This document shows, piece after piece, positions 1 to 11,265 of a DNA stretch of 64,000 nucleotides. The translations under genes and the position numbers were made by a program. The DNA is taken from assembly GCA_030063045.1 (NCBI GenBank), contig JAQSEB010000033.1, positions 3,213,001-3,277,000 of the forward strand, written 5' to 3'. The stretch comes from Pratylenchus scribneri. Lineage: Eukaryota > Nematoda > Chromadorea > Rhabditida > Pratylenchidae. The notes under the pieces were generated by a model. The model was not told where the DNA came from, did not search any database, and worked only from the letters and a program-made list of their open reading frames with translations. The stretch's first letter is position 1; the number at the start of each line of letters is the position of its first letter.

Positions 1-335
1 AATCTACCAACCAATGTTTCCATTAAACAACGAGTTTCCATGGGAATGTATATGCCACCCCCCTTCATATATTCATTTTTGGGTTTATTGTATTTTATCA
101 TTAGGGCGCAATCGACTATATTTGATTACACACAAATTCCCCAATTCTCCCCACCACTTTTTTTTATCTTTTTGTTGTTTCAAATATTTTATAGTTTGTT
201 TCGTGGCCCACCGATGAAATTCCCCATTCTTCACAAATAAAAACGTTGAATCGATAATTTCGCCAGTCCGTAAATTTGACGGGAACAAAAAAAGCCCATT
301 CCATTCTAATAATTAATAAATATTTGGCCAATAAA
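1..335. other. Upstream region of the nuclear receptor gene, no gene seen
   Basis: AT-rich sequence with no exon that I can support. It should hold the promoter and 5' UTR of the receptor gene that starts at 336. Confidence 0.4.
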
Positions 336-2047
336 ATGTTAAATCAACGTCGACTATGCTCAATTTGTGATGGCCCTGGCAGTGGTTGCTTTTTTCGAGT
401 TTATTCATGCCGGCCATGCGCCTCATTTTTTCGTCGTTCTGTTTGTGATCGGCGCCAATATATTTGTCGGCTTCAGGGCAATTGCCCAATCAACAAAGGC
501 ATTCCCCATTCACAAGGATTCAACTCATCCATTCTTGACCCATTTCCATTTCAGAAGGAATGCGAAATTCTTGCAGGGCTTGCCGACTGAAAAGATGCTT
601 TGATGCTGGCATGCGACCTGATTTGGCCATAAATTGTTAGCAAAATTTGGGAAGATTTTAAAATTACTGTAATGGGTATATGGGCAATAGGCATATTTAA
701 GTCCAAAATATTTGAATAATATTTCACTCAGCCAACCATTCGGCTGATGAGGCAACCACTGCTCAAATTGTTTCCTCCACTTCCCTCTCCCCCTCCTCCT
801 CCTCCAATACGTCAACTGCGCAAAATGGCCAATTTGTTGTTCGTTCTCTCCATTTAATTACTTAATGCCATCCATTCTTCAAATCCATCCATTCAGACAT
901 TAACCTTCGATTTAGCAGTCCCCCTTTCTCAACAATTGGCCAAATCGGCCAAGGATTTTGAGGAAGGGTCAAAGGCGATTGTTACTCAATATTTTGGGCT
1001 GAATGTGGCCATCGGTAATTTCCATTTTGCCTTCCAATCTCATTTTGCCCAGGCGCCTCCATTCGATTGATCACCAATTCGGAGGCAATGCAATTGGAAA
1101 AAGCCTGTGCCCCTCTCTACATTGCCTTTATGCGGAATCATTTCCCCGAATTTGACAATTTTGATAATTCCACAAAGGCAATGGATGGTTATTTTCCAAT
1201 TCATCAATTCGCACATTATTTAGGCTTCTATTATGAAAAAATTCATGGTCTCATTTGTAACATTGACTGGCATCGATTGGACGGTTTGGGCAAATTAAAA
1301 TACATTAAAATCATTTTATTCAGTTACGCGCATTCCCAAATGAATCGGAAATAACCCAATTTATGCTCTATCCTGGGTGTGTGGCCGACCATAAAAATCA
1401 TTGTGCAGATTATTTCAGCACGGTGACAGGCGTTGGAAAACAGCACCAAATCAAGTGAATTATGGGGAAAATGAATTTTTTAATTTTTTGATCATAATTT
1501 AATTCTCATTTGTGAATTCCGCAAATATATTTATTCCCCCTTAATTCAGTTTGAGCATCCCACTCTTCGACCGTTATATGAATTTCACCAACAATGTGTA
1601 CAGGCCATTGGGCGTTTCAACCCTGGAACATTCCGCTTTGATGGGCATTTTACTTTGGAATTCGGGTAAATTCCTCATGGATTTATTTCCTCCCCATTTT
1701 CTTTTTTAAGTTAACCAATTTACGAGCAATAAATTTGCCCACAAAAGGGATGCCTTTTTTGTGGAACTCAATTCACTGGCCATCAAAAATGCCCTTTACC
1801 AATCTACCCAAAATCCCTCTGTGACTGTTCCAACCCGTTTTGGCCAATTATTGAATTTGATAATGGAAATTGCGGTTAGCCAATTTATTGGTCTGAATAT
1901 TTAATTTAATCATTCATTCAGAGTTTGGACAAAGATTTGGACGAATTATTTTCGTTGAGTAAAGTCTTTTTGGATGCAAACAGTTCCATGGATTTTTCCA
2001 GTATTTGGGATGACATTTTCGGATTGAAGGCCTCAAAGGAAGATTGA
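336..2047 (+). CDS. Nuclear hormone receptor (C4 zinc finger plus ligand-binding domain)
   Basis: A nuclear receptor of the kind expanded in nematodes, a DNA-binding transcription factor. Exon 336-498 encodes the first C4 finger (CSIC, then YSCRPCASFFRRS). Exon 555-625 completes the second finger with NSCRACRLKRCFDAGM. Ligand-binding-domain exons follow at 897-1014, 1053-1177, 1224-1289, 1324-1454 and from 1550, including LLDRYMNF-like LFDRYMNFTNNVYRPLG and HSALMGILLWN. The last two exons run from about 1711 to 1875 and from about 1922 to the TGA at 2045-2047. The reading frame is kept only if introns 499-554, 1178-1223 and 1290-1323 use GC-AG borders; 626-896 probably does too. The first-finger loop has CFFRVYSC where most receptors have HYGVxSC. 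The ligand and targets cannot be read from the sequence. Confidence 0.88.
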
Positions 2048-2556
2048 AATTGAAATATTTGCCTTTAATGGATACAGTAATTGATGGGAAGGAAGGAAGG
2101 AAGGAAAGAAGGAACTATCAATCATATTTTGCCGTTGGCTCATTCCAATTTGATTGGCTAAAAATACTAATAAGAAAGGTGGAATAGATTCAAAATAATA
2201 TTTATATGAATTATTTTTATTACTTTTATTCGAGAATTGTTGTGAAAATAAATGATTTTATAATATTATAGTCAGAAAAAATCGATTTTGGGATTGGATT
2301 TTCAAAGATTTACTTTTACATAATAAAAACAAATTCTGTTTAATTTAATGTCAAAATAACGAGGCCTTTTTTAAAATGAATTAGAAAAAATGATATAGCA
2401 ATTTACGTCAAAATTTTCGAAAATATTTTTCAATGTCCAAATCATCAGCTGAATATTAATTTTCAATTTGATCATTCGCAAGCACAAATGCTTCACTGCT
2501 CAATTCTCATTTATTTCTTCCCATTTTGACCAATCCTAAATTGAAATCCTCTAAAA
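2048..2556. other. Intergenic, no gene seen; short AAGG repeat
   Basis: AT-rich spacer. A short purine run of GGAA/AAGG units lies at about 2089-2112. Nothing else stands out. Confidence 0.5.
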
Positions 2557-2874
2557 ATGTCGAATATTGTCCAATTTTCAACAATTTTTGTCCTTCTTTT
2601 TCCATTCCAATTCATTTTGGCTCAAGGTTGGTTCATTTCATTAATTTTCAAATAATTTATCATTTAATTTCCAGATGAATTGGCCAATTTTGTTCCTCAA
2701 ACCATTCGAGAGGTGAATCGACCACCCCAGGATTTGGAGACACCGGAAAAGGCGATTAAAGCGATTCGGGGATTCAGCCAATATGAGGCATGGAGGGAGG
2801 AATATGAGAAGGCAAGGAAGGCGGATCCGATGCGCCCACCGGCAGATTTGGAGGAACCACCAAAATTTATATGA
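2557..2874 (+). CDS. Small putative secreted peptide precursor
   Basis: Two exons, 2557-2626 and 2675-2874, separated by a 48-bp GT-AG intron, encode about 89 residues. Residues 1-22 (MSNIVQFSTIFVLLFPFQFI then LA) look like a signal peptide. The mature part is charged and rich in Pro, Glu, Lys and Arg, with a repeated RPP/EEPP flavour, and has no cysteines. I recognise no family. A secreted peptide or neuropeptide-like product is possible, but no clear dibasic amidation site is seen. The matching intron phase and intact frame support a real gene. Confidence 0.6.
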
Positions 2875-3214
2875 ATTCCAAAATTATTTTATGAATTTAT
2901 TTTAATTTTATTCCTTTTAAATTGAAATGAAATTTGACAATGTCAAATAATTGATAATAAATGTTGATAAAATCATTATAATAAAATGGAATAAAGAAGG
3001 CGAATAAAGTAAAAGTAAATTAAATTATCAGAGCAGAATATGAATATATAAATGAATGAATGAATAAATTGTATAATATTTCAAGTCAAAATTATAGGTA
3101 ATTATATCATTTGTTGAATGTAGATTGGTTTATTATTATGTTATGAATGAATATGAATATATGATGGATGGATGGAATGATTGATTTGTGAAAATATCGG
3201 AATGTTGTCTTCGA
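2875..3214. other. Intergenic with simple GAAT/GGAT repeats
   Basis: AT-rich spacer between convergent genes. It contains runs of GAAT (about 3050-3065) and GGAT (about 3163-3175). No coding signal. Confidence 0.5.
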
Positions 3215-6200
3215 TCATTCAAAATCATCGTCCAAATCCAAATTGGCTTCTAGTGCTTCAGAAATATTATTTTTGTCATTTGATTGAGGAGGCTCAACTG
3301 TTTTTGATGATGCAATTTTGAATGGATTTGTTGGCGGCACTTTTCGCTGGGAACCATTTAAGCCGGCGGAATTACCTTCGCCGGACATTTTCATCGATGA
3401 GAATCCTGCAATGACTGAAAATTTAGCATATTAAATGGAATAATTTTGCCTACTTGATTCCGTCGAAATTTGCACATTATTATTATTATTCTTTGGGGCA
3501 ATCATATTTTGAAGGCGTAGAGCAGCATTTCCATTGTCATTTGCCTTCTTTGGAATTTGAAATGAATTTTGAGCCGAAAATTGGTTGCTTCGACGGCGGC
3601 TGCCACCCCCAAATCCGCCGGGCTGATTTTGGGGATTCGTTGTTGTTGTCTTTCCAATGTCTTTTGGAACTAAAAATAAACAAAAAATTAATCCAAACAA
3701 AATTTGACTTACCTTCGAAATTATTTGCATTGTCAATTTGGAATTGTGATTCAGCCGACAAATTTGGATTTTGGTTTTCATCGGTGCTTGACGAAATATT
3801 CAAACTGACTGATTCATTCCCCAATGTTGATTCATCCGATGAGTCCGATTCATTTTCCGAAATCATTGCCCCATCAATCGGAATTGGTGACATTTTTGGT
3901 GGCAATTTTTGAATTGGCTTATGAATAATGTTTGGTGGCTTTCCATATCCATCCAAATTTGGGCCATTATTGCTGATTGGTCGATGGAAAATGTTGGAAG
4001 TGATTTGGATGGGCGGAGGACGATTTACGGCCAATTTATACTGATTAAGCACTTTTGGATTCGATGGCAAATTTTTTTGTTCTGAATTTGCCCGCGGCAT
4101 CGGCGATTCATTTTGTTGACGAGAATTCAGGCGAGACTGAAATGAAAAACAAATACACAATTTTTAAGGGAGAAAAATTACCGAATTTGGGAGTAATTCG
4201 ATTCCATTTGTCTTTTTCTGAATTGGTTTCGGACGATGAATTTGGGCTAAATTTGAAGATGCAATCGATGATGAGCCTCCAGGGGAATTGGCAGCCGAAT
4301 TGAATTGAACATCTTTGCACAAATTAGGGCAACATTTTGTGCATAAACTTGGCCACCATTTGTCGCATTTTATCGAATCAGTTGATTCACAAAATTTTGC
4401 GGAATTGTGCCAAATATTGATCAAATTTTGGCGGCATCCGCTGAACTATGAAAGGGAAATTTGGCATTTAAATTGGATTTTGGGTTATTATTATTATTAC
4501 CTGTGCGCAAATGCCCAACACTGTTCGAGTCAGGCATCGGGCATCGGTTTTGACCAATTCACGGGCAATGGGTGGAAATCGACGTGATCTAGCCATCGGC
4601 GGTTGTGAATATTTCAGCCAATACCATTCGCCGATTATGGTTTTTTGGCTGTAAAAAAATAATAATTCGGAATATTTTTTCCCATTCCCCTACTCCTGTC
4701 GAAGGTTGAAATCGTGTCTGGCCGTGAAAGTTTTTTGCTTTTCGCAAAATTCCAGAAAAATTGCATTTCCGTTGGCTAATTTCATTGCAAAATGGACAGC
4801 CAAAATTTTGAATTCGCCGACATCATTGACCCAAGAAGCAACTGATGGATTCTTCAAAGGCGGGCGAATTGGGAAATCCATACTAATAATGCTAAATAAA
4901 AAAGTGAATTAATAAATTAATTAATTAACTCACTCTTCATCACTATCGCTGCTTTCACTTTCCTTTTCAATTTTCATTCCATTTTCATTCTTTCCAATAT
5001 TCGCCTCAATTTTGTCCCCAATTTTGCATTCAATCACCGTCCAAATGGCCACTTCCCCTTTGAAATGCCATTGAACTTTCGCCTCAAGGAAAATCTTCTC
5101 TCCAACCTAAATTTGAAGGGATTTCCATCAAAAATGACACAAAAAATTACTTTCAATTTTTCCTTCTGAATATGGGAAAGTGGATCGGAAATGATGCCAA
5201 GGAATGGAAGGCGAATTGGTGCATTCGGCCCAAATTCGGCCAAAATCTCCCTTGTGATGTTCAATTCAATTGAATACTTAAAAATTAAAATTATTTTGGA
5301 TATTTAAAATTGAATTTTTACATCCAAATTGTTCAATTTTTTGATTTTCACCGGAGGCGATTGTTCAATTGCCGATTGACCATTATTTCGTTTTATTGGG
5401 GCAAAATTCAGTGCCAGATTCAATGGAAATTTGAAGTAATTTATTCGGCTAAAATAAAAATTAAATAAAAATATTTATTTTTAATTTTACATTGGGCAAA
5501 ATGAGCGCATTTTTCCCAAATCCGCAGTCCGGTCCTTTTTGTTCAAATAAATGTTGATTTGGCCATTTTTATCCAGAATTAAGTAACAATTTTGAATGCC
5601 GCCATTTTGGGTTTGGAGTGAAATTTTCTCAACAATAATTCCCTCGGAGCAATATGAATTGAACAAATGAAGATAGAGAGAATCCTTTTAAATTGGATTA
5701 ATTGAATTCATTTTTGATTATTTTTTACTTCTTCCTCGAATACCGGCGACCATTTGAATTTATCCAAAAGTGCATTCGAATTGGGAGAAGCATAGAAATA
5801 GGACCATTTTGGCAGGGAACCAACAGAATATGACCTAAAGGACAAAAAATATTAATTTATGTGGGAAAAGGGCTCACAATTGGACACGTGCACAATAAAG
5901 GATTCCGGACAAAGGGGAATTGCCTTCTTTGTCACGAAAACCGCAACTGGGAATTGGCAGAATCTGAAAAAAATGGGAACTGCTGATTCGATATGAAAAA
6001 ATGGCCTACTTGATTGTTCCCAGCACCAAAAAGTGGACAAATTGGTCGTTGGGCATTAAGCGGATCGACGAATTCGAATTGGCCACCTAACTTGGAAATG
6101 TCAGATGCCGAAAAATTGGGCATAAAAATGACGGGAAGGGACATCTGACAATGAAAGGAGAAATTAATTGGGATTTGGGAGGAATATTCCATTAAAAGAG

Positions 6201-6536
6201 GGAATGATCAAAATGGCCAAAGAATAGCCCACCTCAATTTGGGTATTAAGCCCATCCATTTTGCTTCTCGTGGGCACAAGTCCATCATTAATTTCCATCC
6301 AAAGTCCATTCTTCTTCATTCGACGATACCTGAAATTTTAAAAATTATGATTAGATTTGTTTTGCTTGCCATTTGCCGGTTTTGAATGCCTCCTCACTTT
6401 TCCAAGGTTTTATGATCACATTTTGAGGTTGTTCCAATTCAACCAATTGGGCAAGTTTTTTTTCGCCTTTCCTGTCCACAATACCAACACAAATTGCCAA
6501 ATCGGAGAGGAATATTCCTTCTCCTTTTGATGGCAT
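3215..6536 (-). CDS. Large multi-exon protein of unknown family
   Basis: Reading from ATG at 6536 to TGA at 3215 on the minus strand, about a dozen exons join into one frame. Intron 6330-6369 (40 bp) is GC-AG. Visible parts, in order: an N-terminal globular region with aromatic-rich segments (about 5.7-6.5 kb); a middle region with a FLGIISDPL segment and an acidic Ser/Asp/Glu stretch near 4.93 kb; a WYWLKYSQPP segment (about 4.62 kb); a cysteine cluster CDKWWPSLCTKCCPNLC (about 4.33-4.38 kb); and a long Ser/Asn/Gln/Pro-rich, probably disordered tail. I do not recognise a family. The beta-rich pieces resemble Tudor or OB-type modules only vaguely, so no function is proposed. The ORF at 6566-6820 could belong to the 5' end, but no in-phase splice was found. 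Confidence 0.6.
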
Positions 6537-7487
6537 TATTTAAAATATAATTTCCCTTAATTAATTTAAGAATTATTAATAAAAAAAATCACATTAGGAG
6601 GAGGGGAAGGGGAATTTTGCAGAATTTCTTTTAGATAATTTGCATAATAGATGAGAAATGCAAATGGATCATTATATTCCAAGGGCATTTTTATAGGGGG
6701 ATGTGTCTGTGAAAATGAAAACTGATGGTATGGAAATAAATGGGATGGACCCAGAGGTAACAAATTGACTGGGAAAATAAAAAGGGAAAATGGAATAAGC
6801 CGATCCATCCAAATGGACATTTTTTTTTATTTCAGTGCAATAAAAAGGTCATCGAAATCGAATATAAAATGTTGACATTGAAGAAGGCCAATTTCATTTC
6901 ATTGATAATCTGACTGAGACTAGGCACTAGGGAAGAAAGGGGAATATACCCTGGGGCTATGATACGGTATCAGAATTTTAAAAATGAAATGCAATTATGA
7001 TTAAAAATTAATCAGGGAAGGAATATTGATAAAAGATAATTTCAATATTGATAAGCATTCTCCCTCTTCAAAATTATTTTTGCTCATTGTTATCCAACTC
7101 CACCCTTTCTTTAGGGAATTTATCTCCCACTGATGAGATATAAAACAATGAATATTATTTTTTATTATCTCAAAAATAATATCCAAATCAAAATTTGCTC
7201 CAGATTCATCTCCCAATCCTTTTCCAATTCCATTCTTTTTCTTTAGGCTTCTTGAGCCTGTCCATTCACAATTGGCTCCTCTAGACCAAATTCAAATGAA
7301 AAAGACAAAAATGGAAGGAATAAAATGATTTGGTTTATTCTCACAGTCAGCAAAAAGGGACTGAAATGAACAGGGCCAAATGCTTGAATGGGGCCATGGA
7401 CGAATGCGAGGGAAAGCTGAATTCCTCTGTTTAGCTGGATGAATCACCTTATTCCTTCATTCTTCATCTCGTTTTGAAAGCGATTGT
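6537..7487. other. Intergenic with one unsupported ORF
   Basis: Minus ORF 6566-6820 (ATG at 6820) has a hydrophobic start and a YNDPFAFLIYYANYL segment that looks protein-like. It has no splice partner that I can find. The remainder up to the minisatellite is featureless AT-rich sequence. Confidence 0.35.
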
Positions 7488-8690
7488 AAATGTAAAATTC
7501 TAAGTTGTAATTGTAATTCTAATTTGCGATTGCGATTGTAAATTCTAAATTGTAATTGCGATTGTAAATCTAAAATTCTAAGTTGTAATTGTATAATTGT
7601 AATTGCGATTGTAATTGTAAAATTCTAAGTTGTAATTGCGATTGTAATTGTAAAATCTAAATTGTAATTGCGATTGTAATTGTAAAATTCTAAGTTGTAA
7701 TTGCGATTGTAATTGTAAAATCTAAATTGTAATTGCGATTGTAATTGTAAAATTCTAAGTTGTAATTGCGATTGTAATTGTAAAATCTAAATTGTAATTG
7801 CGATTGTAATTGTAAAATTCTAAGTTGTAATTGCGATTGTAATTGTAAAATCTAAATTGTAATTGCGATTGTAATTGTAAAATTCTAAGTTGTAATTGCG
7901 ATTGTAATTGTAAAATCTAAGTTGTAATTGCGATTGTAATTGTAAAATTCTAAGTTGTAATTGCGATTGTAATTGTAAAATCTAAATTGTAATTGCGATT
8001 GTAATTGTAAAATTCTAAGTTGTAATTGCGATTGTAATTGTAAAATCTAAATTGTAATTGCGATTGTAATTGTAAAATTCTAAGTTGTAATTGTAAAATT
8101 CTAAGTTGTAATTGCGATTGTAATTGTAATTTCTAAGTTGTAATTGCGATTGTAATTGTAATTTCTAAATTGTAATTGCGATTGTAAATGTAAAATTCTA
8201 AATTGTAATTGCGATTGTAAATGTAAAATTCTAAGTTGTAATTGCGATTGTAATTGTAAAATCTAAATTGTAATTGCGATTGTAATTGTAATTTCTAAAT
8301 TGTAATTGCGATTGTAAATGTAAAATTCTAAGTTGTAATTGCGATTGTAATTGTAAAATCTAAATTGTAATTGCGATTGTAATTGTAATTTCTAAGTTGT
8401 AATTGCGATTGTAATTGTAAAATCTAAATTTTAATTGCGATTGTAATTGTAATTTCTAAATTGTAATTGCGATTGTAATTGTAAATTCTAAATTGTAATT
8501 GCGATTGTAATTGTAATTTCTAAGTTGTAATTGCGATTGTAATTGTAATTTCTAAATTGTAATTGCGATTGTAAATGTAAAATTCTAAGTTGTAAATTGC
8601 GATTGCGATTGTAAAATTCTAAGTTGTAATTGTAATTGCGATTGTAATTGTCTAACTTCATATCGGAAGGATTGTAAATGTAATTTTCTA
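7488..8690. repeat. Minisatellite array 1 (32/33-bp unit, 65-bp dimers)
   Basis: About 36 head-to-tail copies of a unit built from TTGTAATTGC, GATTGTAATT and GTAAAAT(T)CTAA(A/G). From about 7620 to 8090 a 33-bp form (AAATTCTAAG) and a 32-bp form (AAATCTAAA) alternate, giving a 65-bp higher-order repeat. The edges are more degenerate, and the right edge carries a CGGAAGGATTG motif near 8664. The same unit makes a second array at 44.3-45.8 kb. The array lies just 3' of the FAAH gene. Confidence 0.95.
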
Positions 8691-8832
8691 GCTTCTAATA
8701 GTAATAGAAAATAATAATAGAATTCATGAGCCAATTTATTAAGAAAAAATAACAATAGAATTCAAAGTCAATTTATAAGTGAAGTGTATATGTATATCAA
8801 ATTCATTCGTCATAAATCTTAATAGGTGGGAA

Positions 8833-11051
8833 TTACCCAATTTTCAATTTCTCGATAATTCGCATCAAGGCCAAACATTTTTCCTCTTCCCATGGCAATC
8901 CAACAATTTGAACTCCAAGTGGCAATCCTTCGGATTTTGTCGCAGCCGATCGAATTTGTTTGAGCAAAAGATTGCGATATAAAAAAATATTGGGAAAAAT
9001 ATTTTTTAAAAAAAAAAGAATTGCATTTTAATTTACCGGTGGCCCATTGAGTCTCATCTTGAAGGGCCTTGTCATCTTCAATTGTTACCCGGTCAATTGG
9101 CAAAAGGCCGGAGGGAAAATCCAACATCTATAAATATTTAGAATATTAAGAATGCTTTTTGGTGCATTTTACATTATAAAGTCCAGTTGCAAATGCGCAA
9201 GGCACTAAATCACTGCAAGTATTAAATGGAACAGCGGGAATGGGGAATGCGGGCACAACAAGCAAATCAATTTCGGCTGCCTTCCATTGTTCAGTGAACT
9301 AAAATTGGAAAAGGAAATTATTGAAATTTTAATTAATTACTTTTTGGACATATTCATCCAATTCAGCATTTGTTAGGCGCACTTCAGACGGAGTTGAAAC
9401 ATTGGCACGAAGAATTGTGGCTTAAAAATAAGAGTTATTAAAATAAATGAAAATACCGAGTTGTGGGCTAAACAAGTCCATCAGGAAGGCAAGCAAAGTT
9501 CGAATGAAGCGAGGAACCTAAATAAATAAATAAAATAATTTACCATTAATAATAATGAGTAATTACTTTTAATAACAAAGCAAATTTCTTGAGGTATTGG
9601 TCCACTGGATTTTTGGCGAAGCATTTTCGGAATAATTCTCCACCGTCCGGGTTAACGCAACGGAAAAAAAGACTGGCTAAAAATGCGAAAATAAATTAAA
9701 ATGTAAAAACAAAATAATTAAACCAGCTCGATGTGGCTCCGGAATAGGAAAATGGACCATTTGATGGCCATTCTGGCGCAACTTTTCCATAACTTTTTCA
9801 ACGACACGGGCACAACTTTAATGAGAGAAGTTAATGATTGATTGAAATAACGAGAACTTACGCAGGTGTTGGTTTAATGAATCCATCATTGAAATGATAG
9901 CCAATTCGAAATTTGAGTTTCTCCAATTCGCCCAATTTTTTCATGTCCAATGGCAATGGAGTGCTTCGAGGACAGAATTTTTGGTGATAATCGATGGAAC
10001 CGAGCAAATGTTTGAGCAAAAAAATGAGCTAAATAGTCGATAAAATATTTTAAATTAATAAAAAATTAAAACCTCCTCTGCGGTGTGCGCAAATGGTCCA
10101 GTGCTGAGTCCAAGTCGGCCATGACCAGGCACTCCACTGTTCGCATTCAACACCTCATAACGGGCCTGACCAGGTTTTAGCGTTGTAACCCCACAAAAAT
10201 GGGCGGGAATGCGCAATGAACCGCCAATGTCCCCTCCGGTGGCAAAAGGCGTTCCACCGGCTGCTAACAAAGTGGCATCGCCACCGGATGAACCACCGGG
10301 TGTTCTAAATATTTTAATTAAATTTGGAATAATTCATTGCAACTTGGATGGATTAAAATGATTGCCGGTTGTCCCATAAACTGGATTCGAACATGCAAAA
10401 CTGATCAATGTTTGGGGCACATTTGTCATGCAAAATGGAATTGCGCCCAATGAACGAAGATGTGAGACAAAAGTGCAATCCTTTGTGCAAGGATGGCCCA
10501 GAAGGCGAGCATTTCCAATGCAACAATCGTATCCTTTTAGCTAAAAATTAATGAATTAAAAATTATGGCCAAAATAAATTACAAACATTAAAATTGGCCT
10601 TAACACTGAATGGAATTCCAAAAAGAGGCAATTTTTGTTTTTGGTCTTGGCTTTTATTGTCCAGTTCTGCTGCCTCCTCAAAAGATTCCAGCAAAAATTC
10701 CGAAATGCAATTGAGGCGGGAATGGGCCTCCAATGCGTAATAAGCATAAGCAAAGAGAACTTGAACTGCGGTGAATTGGCCCTGATGAATGGCATCTAAA
10801 AATGAATTTTTAAATGAATTAATTAATTTTAAAAAAAACCTGCAAGTCCAATCAGTGAAAGTTGATGTTTTTTCCCGTTCCGCTGGATCCTGGCCATATT
10901 CTTCGACTTTCTTCTTTGCTTGTTCAAATCGTTCTTCCCGTCTCTTTTGTGTGCGCTCAATCGCCCGATAGGCACCAGCATTGGACCATGGCTAAATTGA
11001 TTAATGGTTTATTCATAATTGCTGTATATTTTTTACCAAAATATTTCCCAT
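8833..11051 (-). CDS. faah: Fatty-acid amide hydrolase (amidase signature family)
   Basis: A serine hydrolase that cleaves fatty-acid amides such as N-acylethanolamines, usually at internal membranes. The predicted start is ATG at 11051 in a tiny first exon (MGNIL), followed by [14 protein letters not shown]. The catalytic lysine lies in [12 protein letters not shown] (about 10.6 kb). The glycine/serine-rich amidase signature is intact: PGGSSGGD followed by [16 protein letters not shown] (about 10.18-10.3 kb), which supplies the Ser-Ser-Lys triad. Later exons contain [26 protein letters not shown] and near the end [13 protein letters not shown], typical of FAAH. Stop at 8833-8835. Introns are short. 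The protein appears full length and active. Related amidases are possible, but the overall match is to animal FAAH. Confidence 0.92.
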
Positions 11052-11265
11052 CACTGAGCAGTTGAAACTACAATAAAATCTAAATATTTGATTTTTAAAT
11101 TGTTAAAATGTTTTTAAAGCAAAATTTAAATATGGAAATTAATAATTAATAAATAAAAAAATGAAGTGAAAAATAAAACCCTTTTTAATGAAAATTTAAT
11201 GAGAAATAACAAACAAAGTCAACAAAAACAATTTAAAATAAATATTCATTAATTTATTTTAAAAT

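Noticed and set aside
6566..6820. 5' exon of the unknown 3.2-6.5 kb gene
   Set aside because: The peptide looks plausible, but every donor/acceptor pair I tried breaks the frame; left unassigned.
7488..8690. CRISPR-like array
   Set aside because: Units are contiguous direct repeats without unique spacers, and the genome is a nematode.
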